From contig NZ_NPMS01000002.1 in assembly GCF_002266285.1 (NCBI RefSeq), positions 248,001 through 312,000 on the forward strand: DNA of 64,000 bases, read 5' to 3'. Positions 8,056 to 14,783 of this stretch are shown piece after piece. Source of the DNA: Virgibacillus indicus (GTDB taxonomy: Bacteria; Bacillota; Bacilli; Bacillales; Amphibacillaceae). A program made the translations under genes and the position numbers. Numbering within the stretch: the stretch's first letter is position 1; each line of letters starts with the position of its first letter. The notes below the pieces were generated by a model that worked only from the letters and a program-made list of their open reading frames with translations, made no database searches and was not told the DNA's origin.

Positions 8056-8949
8056 TCAGTTTTTTTGATAATCATCAATCATTTCCCTAAGATCATCCCC
8101 GTCCTGTCTGAGTTTCAGATCAAAGTAGATCACAGCATAGGCAACTGCAGTAATCATTGAGGTCAGCATCGCAATTAAATCAACGATGATAACATAGAGG
8201 ACACTGTTTCCGAGAATGAATGTAAATACTCCCTCAATGGCTGCCCCAACAATAGTGGTAATCAGGATAATGAGGAGAAACAGTCCAAATATTCTCCAGG
8301 TATGCTTTTTCGTTAGACGCCAGCTTTCTGCAAATCCCGGGAATCCTTCTTCAAATACAACAGTACTAAGGTAAAAACACCAGCGGGTAAACAATAAAGC
8401 AACTACAAGGCCGATTCCCAAAAGTAATCCGATACTAAGGATAATTCCGATTAATGGATCACCTAAGCCGGTAATTACTCCAGGAATAATGATAAGAAAT
8501 GCTACAGCAATTATGAGTCCAATTAAAATTGCTCCAATGATAACACTGCTTCCAAGCAATGGCCAAAACCTGGAAAATGCCCTTTTGATTACAGTTCCAG
8601 CTGTGAACTTTTCATCGTTTCTCACTTGCACTACAGCAAATAATACAGCCGCATAGCCAATCGGAGTTAAAACAAGCATTGCAAACCCTATGAAAAAATC
8701 TGATCCCATGCTATTATTCAGACTTTCATCATAGCCCGAAATAATTTGCTCAAACCAATTGCTGCCGCTGCCCACCTGTCTGAAGAAGCTGGTTCCTGAT
8801 GCTAATAGAAATAGTGCCTCCAGCAGAAAAACTGGCCCCAATATGATTAAAAATATAAGGAAAAATGTTGAAAAATGACTCTTCAAAAGCTGAAAGGTGT
8901 GATCCAATATTTCACTAAAGCCCTTCGCCCTGCCAAACTTATCGTTCAT
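8056..8949 (-). CDS. polytopic membrane protein heading the MoxR operon
   Basis: 297 residues with about six hydrophobic segments: residues 25-50, 90-112, 130-160, 165-190, 215-240 and 250-275. The first 20 residues, GRAKGFSEILDHTFQLLKSH, resemble the start of the membrane domain found in some glycerophosphodiesterase-like proteins and in DUF7847-type proteins. No catalytic motif is visible. It is the first gene of the operon, and a membrane protein of this kind accompanies the same gene set in actinobacteria. A GAGGGGGAAG ribosome-binding site precedes the ATG. The specific function is unknown. Confidence 0.7.
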   Translation of the reverse strand: MNDKFGRAKGFSEILDHTFQLLKSHFSTFFLIFLIILGPVFLLEALFLLASGTSFFRQVGSGSNWFEQIISGYDESLNNSMGSDFFIGFAMLVLTPIGYAAVLFAVVQVRNDEKFTAGTVIKRAFSRFWPLLGSSVIIGAILIGLIIAVAFLIIIPGVITGLGDPLIGIILSIGLLLGIGLVVALLFTRWCFYLSTVVFEEGFPGFAESWRLTKKHTWRIFGLFLLIILITTIVGAAIEGVFTFILGNSVLYVIIVDLIAMLTSMITAVAYAVIYFDLKLRQDGDDLREMIDDYQKN

Positions 8950-9053
8950 CCGTACTTCCCCCTCTTATGTAAAACAACGTATATACTAGCAATTCTATCA
9001 CTATTCCAGTAGTTTTTTTAGTAAAAGAGCGTGTAAAAATAATTTAATATCAA

Positions 9054-9085
9054 ACACCCAATAGAGCAGCTGCTCTATTGGGTGT
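9054..9085. repeat. perfect 32-bp palindrome
   Basis: ACACCCAATAGAGCAG is followed at once by its exact complement with no loop. It lies about 105 bases upstream of the MoxR operon start. It could be a terminator for the pterin dehydratase transcript (minus strand; T-rich sequence follows) or a dimeric-protein site. Confidence 0.6.
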
Positions 9086-9098
9086 CGTTTGAATGGAT

Positions 9099-9203
9099 AC
9101 TGAGAGATAATGCTCTAAGGTTGAGAGACAGTACATGGAAGTTGAAAGATATTGGATCAATACGGTTATTTCTCAACTTATACTGCCTATATCTCAACTC
9201 AAA
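9099..9203. repeat. intergenic array of five 21-bp units, three direct and two inverted (TTGAGAGATA core)
   Basis: Units begin at 9099, 9120 and 9141 (cores ctGAGAGATA, gTTGAGAGACA, gTTGAAAGATA). Two inverted cores, TCTCAACTTA at 9171 and TCTCAACTCA at 9192, are also 21 bp apart. Direct and inverted cores can pair over 7-8 bp in RNA. The array lies downstream of the pterin dehydratase gene and upstream of the MoxR operon, and with the palindrome at 9054 and the sites at 9211-9256 it fills the gene-free stretch 8950-9260. Confidence 0.7.
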
Positions 9204-9210
9204 TTTCCTT

Positions 9211-9224
9211 ATTTCCCGGGAAAT
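9211..9224. promoter_or_regulatory. Noc-binding sequence (NBS), exact match
   Basis: ATTTCCCGGGAAAT matches the published B. subtilis Noc consensus in all 14 positions. noc itself is encoded at 40.9-41.8 kb. Noc bound at such sites recruits the membrane and blocks division over the nucleoid. Confidence 0.7.
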
Positions 9225-9256
9225 ATCGACAAATTTCCCAGAAAATTTGTCGATAT
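9223..9256 (-). terminator. stem-loop after the pterin dehydratase gene
   Basis: A perfect 14-bp stem (ATATCGACAAATTT and its complement) with loop CCCAGA lies 4 bases after the stop of the minus-strand gene. It is AT-rich and lacks a clean T run, so termination strength is uncertain. The NBS overlaps its far end by 2 bases. Confidence 0.5.
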
Positions 9257-9260
9257 AAGG

Positions 9261-9560
9261 TTATTTTTCAGCCTGGTCATATAGCTCATCAAAATGTCCT
9301 GCCATCTCGAAGTCCAAAGCTGTTAACCCCTTTGCCTGCCATGAGGATATTTTCAATGTAACTACTTTATAATCTATTGAAATGAATGGGTGGTGATGCT
9401 TTTCATTTTCTGCATAATCTGCAATTTGGTTTACATAGCTTACTCCTGCCAGGAAATTCTTGAAACGGTATTTCCGCTCGATCCATTTTTCATCAAGCCG
9501 CTTCCACTCCGGTAGTTTCTCAAGACCATTCGTGATTTCCTCTTCCGTTAAACGTTCCAT
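9261..9560 (-). CDS. 4a-hydroxytetrahydrobiopterin (pterin-4a-carbinolamine) dehydratase
   Basis: 99 residues, the usual family length. The active-site histidines are in KHHHPFISIDYKVV (His55-His57, with Asp63), followed by TLKISSW. The enzyme dehydrates 4a-hydroxytetrahydropterin so that quinonoid dihydropterin can be recycled. No aromatic amino acid hydroxylase is encoded nearby, so the pterin source is unclear and a role with another pterin enzyme is possible. The ATG is 9 bases after GGAGGTG; the frame stays open upstream, but that extension has no family features and was not used. Confidence 0.88.
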   Translation of the reverse strand: MERLTEEEITNGLEKLPEWKRLDEKWIERKYRFKNFLAGVSYVNQIADYAENEKHHHPFISIDYKVVTLKISSWQAKGLTALDFEMAGHFDELYDQAEK

Positions 9561-9629
9561 CTGAATTTGCACCTCCTCTATTGATTTTATTCCCCTTAGT
9601 TTAACAAACAACACAAGCATATTTCCAAA

Positions 9630-9674
9630 TATCCCCAAAGTTATCCACCTTTTCCGTGGATAACTTTGGGGATA
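9630..9674. repeat. 19-bp perfect stem-loop with DnaA-box-like arms
   Basis: The two 19-base arms (each containing AGTTATCCAC or its complement) are separated by a 7-base loop, CTTTTCC. Each arm has an 8-of-9 match to the DnaA box TTATCCACA, in opposite orientations. It lies in the divergent region between the pterin dehydratase and formate/nitrite channel genes. No T run follows on either strand. Confidence 0.65.
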
Positions 9675-9847
9675 AATACAAATTGCGGAATATAAAATTC
9701 TATTAACACTATGAGTATAGGAATCATACACAAACCTGTCATAATTGACTGCAGAAAAATAATTATAAGTGATACGAATCATAAGGATTTTATTTATGTT
9801 CACGTAAACTTGTTGAAAATAACATTGGCAGAAGGTGGAGATGATAA

Positions 9848-10672
9848 GTGGATTACGTGAAACCAAACAAAGTTGTTAGTTCAGTCGCAGCTGCAGGTGC
9901 TTACAAAGCTAAACTTTCCATTGGACACATTTTAATTAAAGGAGCTTTGTCCGGCGCATTCTTAGGCTATTCTACAACCTTGGCATTTACCGCTTCAACA
10001 CAAACTGGGCTGGATATTATAGGGGCAGCAATTTTCCCAGTTGGATTTGTATTAATTTTATTACTGAATCTTGAACTCGTGACAGGGTCCTTTGCCATGC
10101 TGCCGCTCGCGAGATTGCGTCAGCAGACTACCATTCCACTTATTGCACGCAGCTTTTTCTGGGCTTTTATCGGAAATCTATTGGGCAGTTTATTCTATGC
10201 GGCATTATATGCTATTTATATTACTAAATTTGGTCATGTAGACGATTCTGTCATGATTCAAAAAATCATTGCCGTAGCAGAGAGTAAAACATTGGATTAT
10301 CAAGCCTATGGGTCTGATGGAATGATAATTTTGTTTGTAAAGGCACTGCTTTGTAACTGGATGGTTACAATGGGAGCTGTGATGGCATTTACCTCTCAAG
10401 CTACAATTGGAAAGATCGTTGCCATGTGGCTTCCTGTATTTATTTTCTTTGCTCAGGGGTTTGAGCATGCTGTTGTTAATATGTTTGTTATTCCAGCTGC
10501 GATGATGATTGGTGCTGATATCAGCTTTGGTGACTGGTGGCTATGGAACCAGATTCCGGTTACAATCGGAAATTTTATAAGTGGTTTTTTATTTACCGGT
10601 TTGGCTTTACATATTGTAACGAAGGATAAGAAGCCTGTAGGGATGAACCGAATCAAAAGAAGTGCATCGTAG
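9848..10672 (+). CDS. formate/nitrite transporter (FNT) family channel
   Basis: 274 residues with about six membrane helices. Family features include GALSGAFLGYSTTLAF in the first helix, LLNLELVTGSFAML in the second, LLCNWMVTMGA in the fourth and GFEHAVVNMFVIPAAMM in the fifth; the interrupted second and fifth helices line the FNT pore. Such channels pass formate, nitrite or hydrosulfide across the cytoplasmic membrane; the anion here cannot be decided. The GTG start follows GGTGGAG. No pyruvate formate-lyase or nitrite reductase gene is near. Confidence 0.9.
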   Translation: MDYVKPNKVVSSVAAAGAYKAKLSIGHILIKGALSGAFLGYSTTLAFTASTQTGLDIIGAAIFPVGFVLILLLNLELVTGSFAMLPLARLRQQTTIPLIARSFFWAFIGNLLGSLFYAALYAIYITKFGHVDDSVMIQKIIAVAESKTLDYQAYGSDGMIILFVKALLCNWMVTMGAVMAFTSQATIGKIVAMWLPVFIFFAQGFEHAVVNMFVIPAAMMIGADISFGDWWLWNQIPVTIGNFISGFLFTGLALHIVTKDKKPVGMNRIKRSAS

Positions 10673-10723
10673 CAAATAGTGGAGACAAGGTGAACTGCCT
10701 TGTCTCTTCCGTTGAATAGTCAG

Positions 10724-10756
10724 AACTGCTGAATTATGAACTTCGGCAGTTTTTTT
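10724..10756 (+). terminator. terminator of the formate/nitrite channel gene
   Basis: A 10-bp stem AACTGCTGAA / TTCGGCAGTT with one G-U pair and an 8-base loop, followed by seven Ts. Confidence 0.8.
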
Positions 10757-10795
10757 GTAAACTTTGGCCGATCCACTGTAAACTTCAGTATTTCG
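10735..10795. repeat. three units with 21-bp period (TGTAAACTTC core)
   Basis: AACTT(C/T)(G/A)G occurs at 10739, 10760 and 10781, exactly 21 bp apart, within ATGAACTTCGG, GTAAACTTTGG and GTAAACTTCAG. The first unit is the 3' arm of the terminator. The array lies between two convergent genes. Confidence 0.5.
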
Positions 10796-10833
10796 CGACA
10801 ATAAACAACTTCTTACACCACTATTACACCATC

Positions 10834-10870
10834 AAAAAAAGAACCTCCCGCTCCAAAAAGCAGGAAGTCC
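10834..10870 (-). terminator. terminator of the ABC exporter gene
   Basis: On the minus strand a 10-bp stem with two G-U pairs (ACTTCCTGCT / AGCGGGAGGT) is followed by seven Ts. Confidence 0.75.
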
Positions 10871-10880
10871 TCCTAATAAT

Positions 10881-12605
10881 CTAGCGCATCTGCACCTTAT
10901 GCAAATGTGCAAATATCCCATCACGCTTCAGCAGCTCTTCATGGCTGCCTTCTTCTTCAATTCCATCTTTCGTCACGACCATAATGCGATCGGCATTTTT
11001 AATGGTTGCCAGCCGGTGAGCGATCACCAGGGTGGTACGATCTTTCGAGAGCTCGGTCAGCGCCTTTTGAATAATAGTTTCTGTTTCCGTATCAAGGGCT
11101 GATGTTGCTTCATCCAGAATCAGGATTGGCGGATTTTTCAGGAACATCCTTGCAATAGCAATTCGCTGTTTCTGACCGCCCGAAAGCTTCAGCCCACGCT
11201 CTCCCACTTGGGTCTCATAACCGTTTGGAAGTTCTTTAATAAACTCTTCCATATGTGCCTGACGTGCTGCATGCTCAATTTCCTCATTGGTTGCATCAAG
11301 TTTCCCGTAGGCAATATTTTCCCTCAATGTACCTGTAAACAGGAATACATCCTGCTGAACAATTCCGATTTGCTGACGCAGTGATTCCTTAGTCATGTCA
11401 CGTACATCCATACTATCAATCGTAATGCTTCCGCCCTCAACATCATAAAATCTTGGAATAAGCGAGCATATGGTGGTTTTCCCGGCACCTGAAGGACCAA
11501 CAAATGCAATGGTCTCTCCTTTATGGATATCAAAGCTTAGGGAATTCAGCACAGGTTTTTGAGTTTTTTCATAGGTAAAGGTTACATTGTTAAAAGCAAT
11601 ATCTCCTTTTAGAGATTCCACCGTTTTAGCATCGGTACCGTCCTTTACATCCGGATCGACATCCATTAATTCCGTGAATCGCTTAAAGCCTGCCATCCCT
11701 TTTGGATACAATTCAAGCAGTGCACTGATCTTTTGGATTGGATTCATCAGAACATTCACCATCAATACGAAAAAGACAAGTTCACCCATTTGCATTCTGT
11801 TATTAAAGGTAAACCATGCTCCGACAACTAGCACAATCAGTGTGATCAGACGCATCATCATATAAATATTAGAATGAACGAATGCCATTACTTTATATGC
11901 TCCGATTTTTGCTTTTCTGAAGCTGTAGTTATCTTTTGTAAAACGGTCCATTTCAAATGTTTCATTTGTAAATGATTGCACGACACGTACACCCGATACG
12001 GCATCCTCCACGCGCGCATTCACCCCGGCAATATCCTCATACATCTTCTTCCAGGCCTTGTTCATCTTTATATTACTGAAAGCAATTAGGAAAATCAGAA
12101 TCGGCGCAGAGAACAAGATGATTAAAGCAAGTTCCAGATTAATGGTGAACATGATTAAAAATGCACCAACAAAGGTCATTATTGCAATGAAAAAATCCTC
12201 CGGCCCATGATGGGCAAGCTCACCAATATCAAATAAATCATTAGTAATACGACTCATGATGTGGCCTGTCTTTGTATTATCAAAAAAGCGAAAAGACTGC
12301 TTCTGAACATGGAAAAACAAATCCTGGCGCATATCGGTTTCAATATTTACACCAAGCTTATGACCCAAGTATGTCACCACATATTGAAGCAGTGTGCTCA
12401 CTATATAAACCATTAAAAGCAATATACTAACTGTTATAATTAAGTTCCAGTCCTTTCCAGGAAGCAGTTCATCAATAAACCATTGTACTGCAACTGGAAA
12501 AGCAAGCTCGAGCAATGCAACAATTACAGCTGCGGTAAAATCAATAATAAACAAACGACGATGCGGTTTATAGTAAGAAAAAAAACGACGAATCACAGGT
12601 TGCAC
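10881..12605 (-). CDS. ABC exporter, fused membrane and ATPase half-transporter
   Basis: 574 residues. The first 320 hold six membrane helices of an ABC type-I exporter domain; the rest is the nucleotide-binding domain with Walker A (FVGPSGAGKTT), Q-loop (IGIVQQDVFLFTGT), signature LSGGQKQRIAIARM, Walker B ILILDEATSAL and the H-loop (VIAHRLAT). All catalytic residues are present. The domain order and the VMDLD-type linker match multidrug/lipid exporters such as B. subtilis YgaD or BmrA, which act as dimers; the substrate is unknown. The gene stands alone between a terminator and an orphan hairpin. Confidence 0.92.
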   Translation of the reverse strand: MQPVIRRFFSYYKPHRRLFIIDFTAAVIVALLELAFPVAVQWFIDELLPGKDWNLIITVSILLLMVYIVSTLLQYVVTYLGHKLGVNIETDMRQDLFFHVQKQSFRFFDNTKTGHIMSRITNDLFDIGELAHHGPEDFFIAIMTFVGAFLIMFTINLELALIILFSAPILIFLIAFSNIKMNKAWKKMYEDIAGVNARVEDAVSGVRVVQSFTNETFEMDRFTKDNYSFRKAKIGAYKVMAFVHSNIYMMMRLITLIVLVVGAWFTFNNRMQMGELVFFVLMVNVLMNPIQKISALLELYPKGMAGFKRFTELMDVDPDVKDGTDAKTVESLKGDIAFNNVTFTYEKTQKPVLNSLSFDIHKGETIAFVGPSGAGKTTICSLIPRFYDVEGGSITIDSMDVRDMTKESLRQQIGIVQQDVFLFTGTLRENIAYGKLDATNEEIEHAARQAHMEEFIKELPNGYETQVGERGLKLSGGQKQRIAIARMFLKNPPILILDEATSALDTETETIIQKALTELSKDRTTLVIAHRLATIKNADRIMVVTKDGIEEEGSHEELLKRDGIFAHLHKVQMR

Positions 12606-12621
12606 TTCCTTCTTTTGTATA

Positions 12622-12654
12622 GCGCCGGTTCCATATGGATTCGGCGCCTTTTTT
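12622..12654 (+). terminator. orphan plus-strand terminator-like hairpin
   Basis: GCGCCG pairs with CGGCGC, with an inner TCCATATGGA stem, and a six-T run follows on the plus strand. No plus-strand gene lies upstream, so it faces antisense to the ABC exporter. It may protect the exporter region from, or be left over from, a former plus-strand transcript. Confidence 0.45.
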
Positions 12655-12735
12655 AAAGTCTAAAGGAAATTATAAGGCTAATCTGAAGGGTTAGCAACAG
12701 GAAAGCTCTCAATTTAAATAGCATTTCGAAAGAAG

Positions 12736-12784
12736 TCTCCCTCTTCAAGCACGTGAAGGGTGTAACCCAGTGGTAAGGGGGAGA
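12736..12784 (+). repeat. left-end subterminal hairpin of the IS element
   Basis: TCTCCCTCTT pairs with AAGGGGGAGA (10 bp, one G-U); a smaller TCA/TGA-type fold lies inside. It resembles the right-end hairpin in arrangement and sequence. Confidence 0.6.
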
Positions 12785-12861
12785 TGAATTTCGATTTGCG
12801 GCAGCAAACTTCTTGATTACCGCAAACGTTTGTTCTATAATGAAAGTAAGAGGTGAAGCTG

Positions 12862-13989
12862 ATGCTGCTGAATCAAAAATATGAAATTCTTCCTTCAGAC
12901 GAACAGAAGGAAACCCTAGATACTTGGCTTTCGTATTGCCGTCAAACCTATAATTCAGCTCTTTTGGATAAACAACGGAAGTACAAGTGTTCCAAAGAAC
13001 CATACAGCCGATCTGCAATGCAAACCCAACTGAAACGGGATAAATTGTCCTGGACCTACCTAAAAAAGATGCCTTCCCAACCATTGCAGGAAGTTTTCCG
13101 GCGTCTCGACCATGCATTTATTAAATTCTTCTGCAAAGAAGCACGCTACCCGAAGCTAAAGAAATATAAAGACTACAACAGCATGACCTTCCCGCAATTT
13201 GGCCACAAACCAAACTCACACAACCGCTACGCCGCATCTTTTACCACCAATGGGGATTTACAGCTTTCCAAATTAGGCAAGATTCCAATTCACTTACATC
13301 GCCCGATAGACGGAACGATCAAACAACTGATTATCAAACGGCAGGGAACTCGCTGGTATGCTATTTTCAGTGTCGAGAGGCAAGTATATCCAGCACCGAT
13401 CAACAGAGATCTTGCAGTAGGAATTGACGTCGGATTAAATAAATATGCCGTTCTGTCGGATGGCAGCTGCCATGAAAATCCAAGATTTCTGCGTCAAACA
13501 GAAAAGAAATTGAAAAGAGCCCAGCAAAAACTCTCGCATCAAAAGCGGGGATCTGCCAATTACAAGAAACAAGTCATCAAAATCCAAAAGCTCCATGAAA
13601 AAGTATCCAACCAGAGAAGAGATACCCTGCATAAATTGAGCTTTAATCTGGCAAAAACGTATTCGATTATTGCCGTGGAAGATTTGAACATTCGACAATT
13701 GGTAACAAACAAACGATTATCCAAGTCCATTTCTGATGCCGGCTGGGGGATGTTCCGCAATATGCTTTCCTATAAATGTGAAAGAAATGGCGGATTACTG
13801 ATCAAGGTCAATCCAGAATTCACATCCCAGGATTGTTCAAATTGTGGGACACGTGTCAAAAAGTCGTTATCGATTCGCACTCATATTTGCAGAAGCTGTG
13901 GAACGATTCTTGACCGCGATCACAATGCCAGCTTGAACATTCTTCGGAGAGGCCTGGAACAATTGGACGAGTTGCAAGTAATAAAATAG
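12862..13989 (+). CDS. tnpB: RNA-guided endonuclease TnpB (IS605 OrfB family)
   Basis: 375 residues from the ATG, which sits 6 bases after AGAGGTG; an in-frame GTG lies 9 bases earlier. The RuvC triad is intact: Asp189 in GIDVGLNKYAVLS, Glu273 in AVEDLNI and Asp353 in LDRDHNAS. The four zinc-ribbon cysteines (about 325, 328, 343 and 346) are present in CSNCG and CRSCG. The N-terminal wedge/REC part starts MLLNQKYEILPSDEQ. TnpB uses a transposon-end RNA to cut DNA next to a short motif, which helps retain the element. There is no sign of frameshift or stop, so it is probably active. Confidence 0.93.
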   Translation: MLLNQKYEILPSDEQKETLDTWLSYCRQTYNSALLDKQRKYKCSKEPYSRSAMQTQLKRDKLSWTYLKKMPSQPLQEVFRRLDHAFIKFFCKEARYPKLKKYKDYNSMTFPQFGHKPNSHNRYAASFTTNGDLQLSKLGKIPIHLHRPIDGTIKQLIIKRQGTRWYAIFSVERQVYPAPINRDLAVGIDVGLNKYAVLSDGSCHENPRFLRQTEKKLKRAQQKLSHQKRGSANYKKQVIKIQKLHEKVSNQRRDTLHKLSFNLAKTYSIIAVEDLNIRQLVTNKRLSKSISDAGWGMFRNMLSYKCERNGGLLIKVNPEFTSQDCSNCGTRVKKSLSIRTHICRSCGTILDRDHNASLNILRRGLEQLDELQVIK

Positions 13990-14155
13990 CATCCGAATGA
14001 CTCGAACGACTGTAGGGCAAGGTTGTGTCCGATCAGTATAAACAAAGCCTGCGGAGACTGTGTAAGACAACCTGGAGACCCCAGGATGCACTGGTCTGTG
14101 AAACAGGAAGCCCCATCTTCAAGCATTTGAAAAATGGTAAGGTGGGGTCATTCAC
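13880..14155 (+). ncRNA. TnpB guide (omega / right-end) RNA region
   Basis: The 3' end of tnpB and about 165 bases beyond it form the usual omega RNA scaffold. It has a small hairpin CCTGG-AGAC-CCCAGG, the block GTGAAACAGGAAGCCCC seen in many Firmicutes omega RNAs, and the terminal hairpin CCCCATCTT / AAGGTGGGG. The guide would be the roughly 16-20 flank bases after about 14155 (AAAGCTTGTCAAGG onward). The 5' limit is approximate. Confidence 0.65.
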
Positions 14156-14244
14156 AAAGCTTGTCAAGGTTGTCTGTGTTCTTGCATAAGTATGTAATAA
14201 GCAAAATAATAGGGAGGTGTTTATTCAGTGGAGTAAAATGGAAT

Positions 14245-14607
14245 ATGAATTTATCCAGATGGATCTGTTATGCAGTTGGTTATGTTTTTATAACATCAGG
14301 TATTTTAAAGCTTGTTGTAAGTGATTTTAAAGGATTATTTATCAGTTTAGGCCTGCCCTTTCCGGAAGCCACACTTCTCGTTATTGCATTAATTGAGATT
14401 GCCTGCGGTATGCTTATTGCCGGAAGAATGTATGTAAACCTTGCCGTTCCCCCGCTAATCTTAGTTATGCTTGGTGCTATTTATCTGACAAAGCTTCCCG
14501 TACTGTTTAATAAGGGGTTTTTATCATTTGCATTTGAAGCAAGACTCGATATTGTGATACTTATTCTGTTATTGCTGATATGGCAGCATATTCGCGGGAA
14601 ACGATAA
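14245..14607 (+). CDS. DoxX-like small membrane protein
   Basis: 120 residues with four predicted membrane helices (about 5-25, 40-60, 66-85 and 95-115), matching DoxX / MauE-type proteins: GYVFITSGILKLV in helix 1 and IALIEIACGMLIAGR in helix 2. DoxX relatives are linked to quinone and redox or sulfur metabolism; this one has no informative neighbour. The strong GGGAGGTG upstream is followed at proper spacing by GTG-GAG-TAA, a two-codon frame, so the ATG used here relies on GGAG 11 bases before it. It begins about 90 bases after the IS element. Confidence 0.75.
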   Translation: MNLSRWICYAVGYVFITSGILKLVVSDFKGLFISLGLPFPEATLLVIALIEIACGMLIAGRMYVNLAVPPLILVMLGAIYLTKLPVLFNKGFLSFAFEARLDIVILILLLLIWQHIRGKR

Positions 14608-14618
14608 CATTGGTGGCC

Positions 14619-14716
14619 AGATCGGTCAATACACTATTCCGAACGAATAAGACCCAATCTGGACCGAATAAAATCAGATTTTGACCGGAAGAATCATAAA
14701 ATTGACCGAACAAACC
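14619..14716. repeat. intergenic array with 21-bp period (TTGACCGAA core)
   Basis: Aligned cores GAACGAATAA, GGACCGAATAAA, TTGACCGGAAGAA and TTGACCGAACAAA have CGA or CGG at 14644, 14665, 14686 and 14707, each 21 bp apart. An inverted copy, GATCGGTCAA, precedes them at about 14620 and can pair with TTGACCG. The array begins about 12 bases after the DoxX stop codon. Confidence 0.7.
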
Positions 14717-14783
14717 CAACTGAGCTCCCATTTTGATATCCACAGAACTTTTCAGAACAGCTTACACACCAATATCAGCATGC

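Larger units (their letters stand above)
12718..14155 (+). mobile_element. tnpB-only IS200/IS605-type (IS1341-like) insertion element
   Basis: About 1.44 kb holding an intact tnpB and no tnpA. The left end carries a subterminal imperfect hairpin at 12736-12784 and the right end a related one at 14111-14147. Both share the pattern CTTCAAGCA followed by a G-rich arm (AAGGGGGAGA left, AAGGTGGGGT right), as expected for ends recognised by a Y1 transposase. The proposed left boundary follows TTTAA at 12713-12717, a possible target-adjacent motif; the right boundary is placed after CATTCAC. The exact ends are inferred. Mobility would need a transposase supplied from elsewhere. Confidence 0.75.

Noticed and set aside
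9561..9866. 102-residue upstream extension of the pterin dehydratase frame
   Set aside because: It reads through the 19-bp hairpin, has no family similarity, and a well-placed ATG with GGAGGTG lies at 9560.
12653..13117. Antisense open frame within the IS element
   Set aside because: It lies opposite tnpB, whose RuvC and zinc motifs are complete; no start signal or family features.
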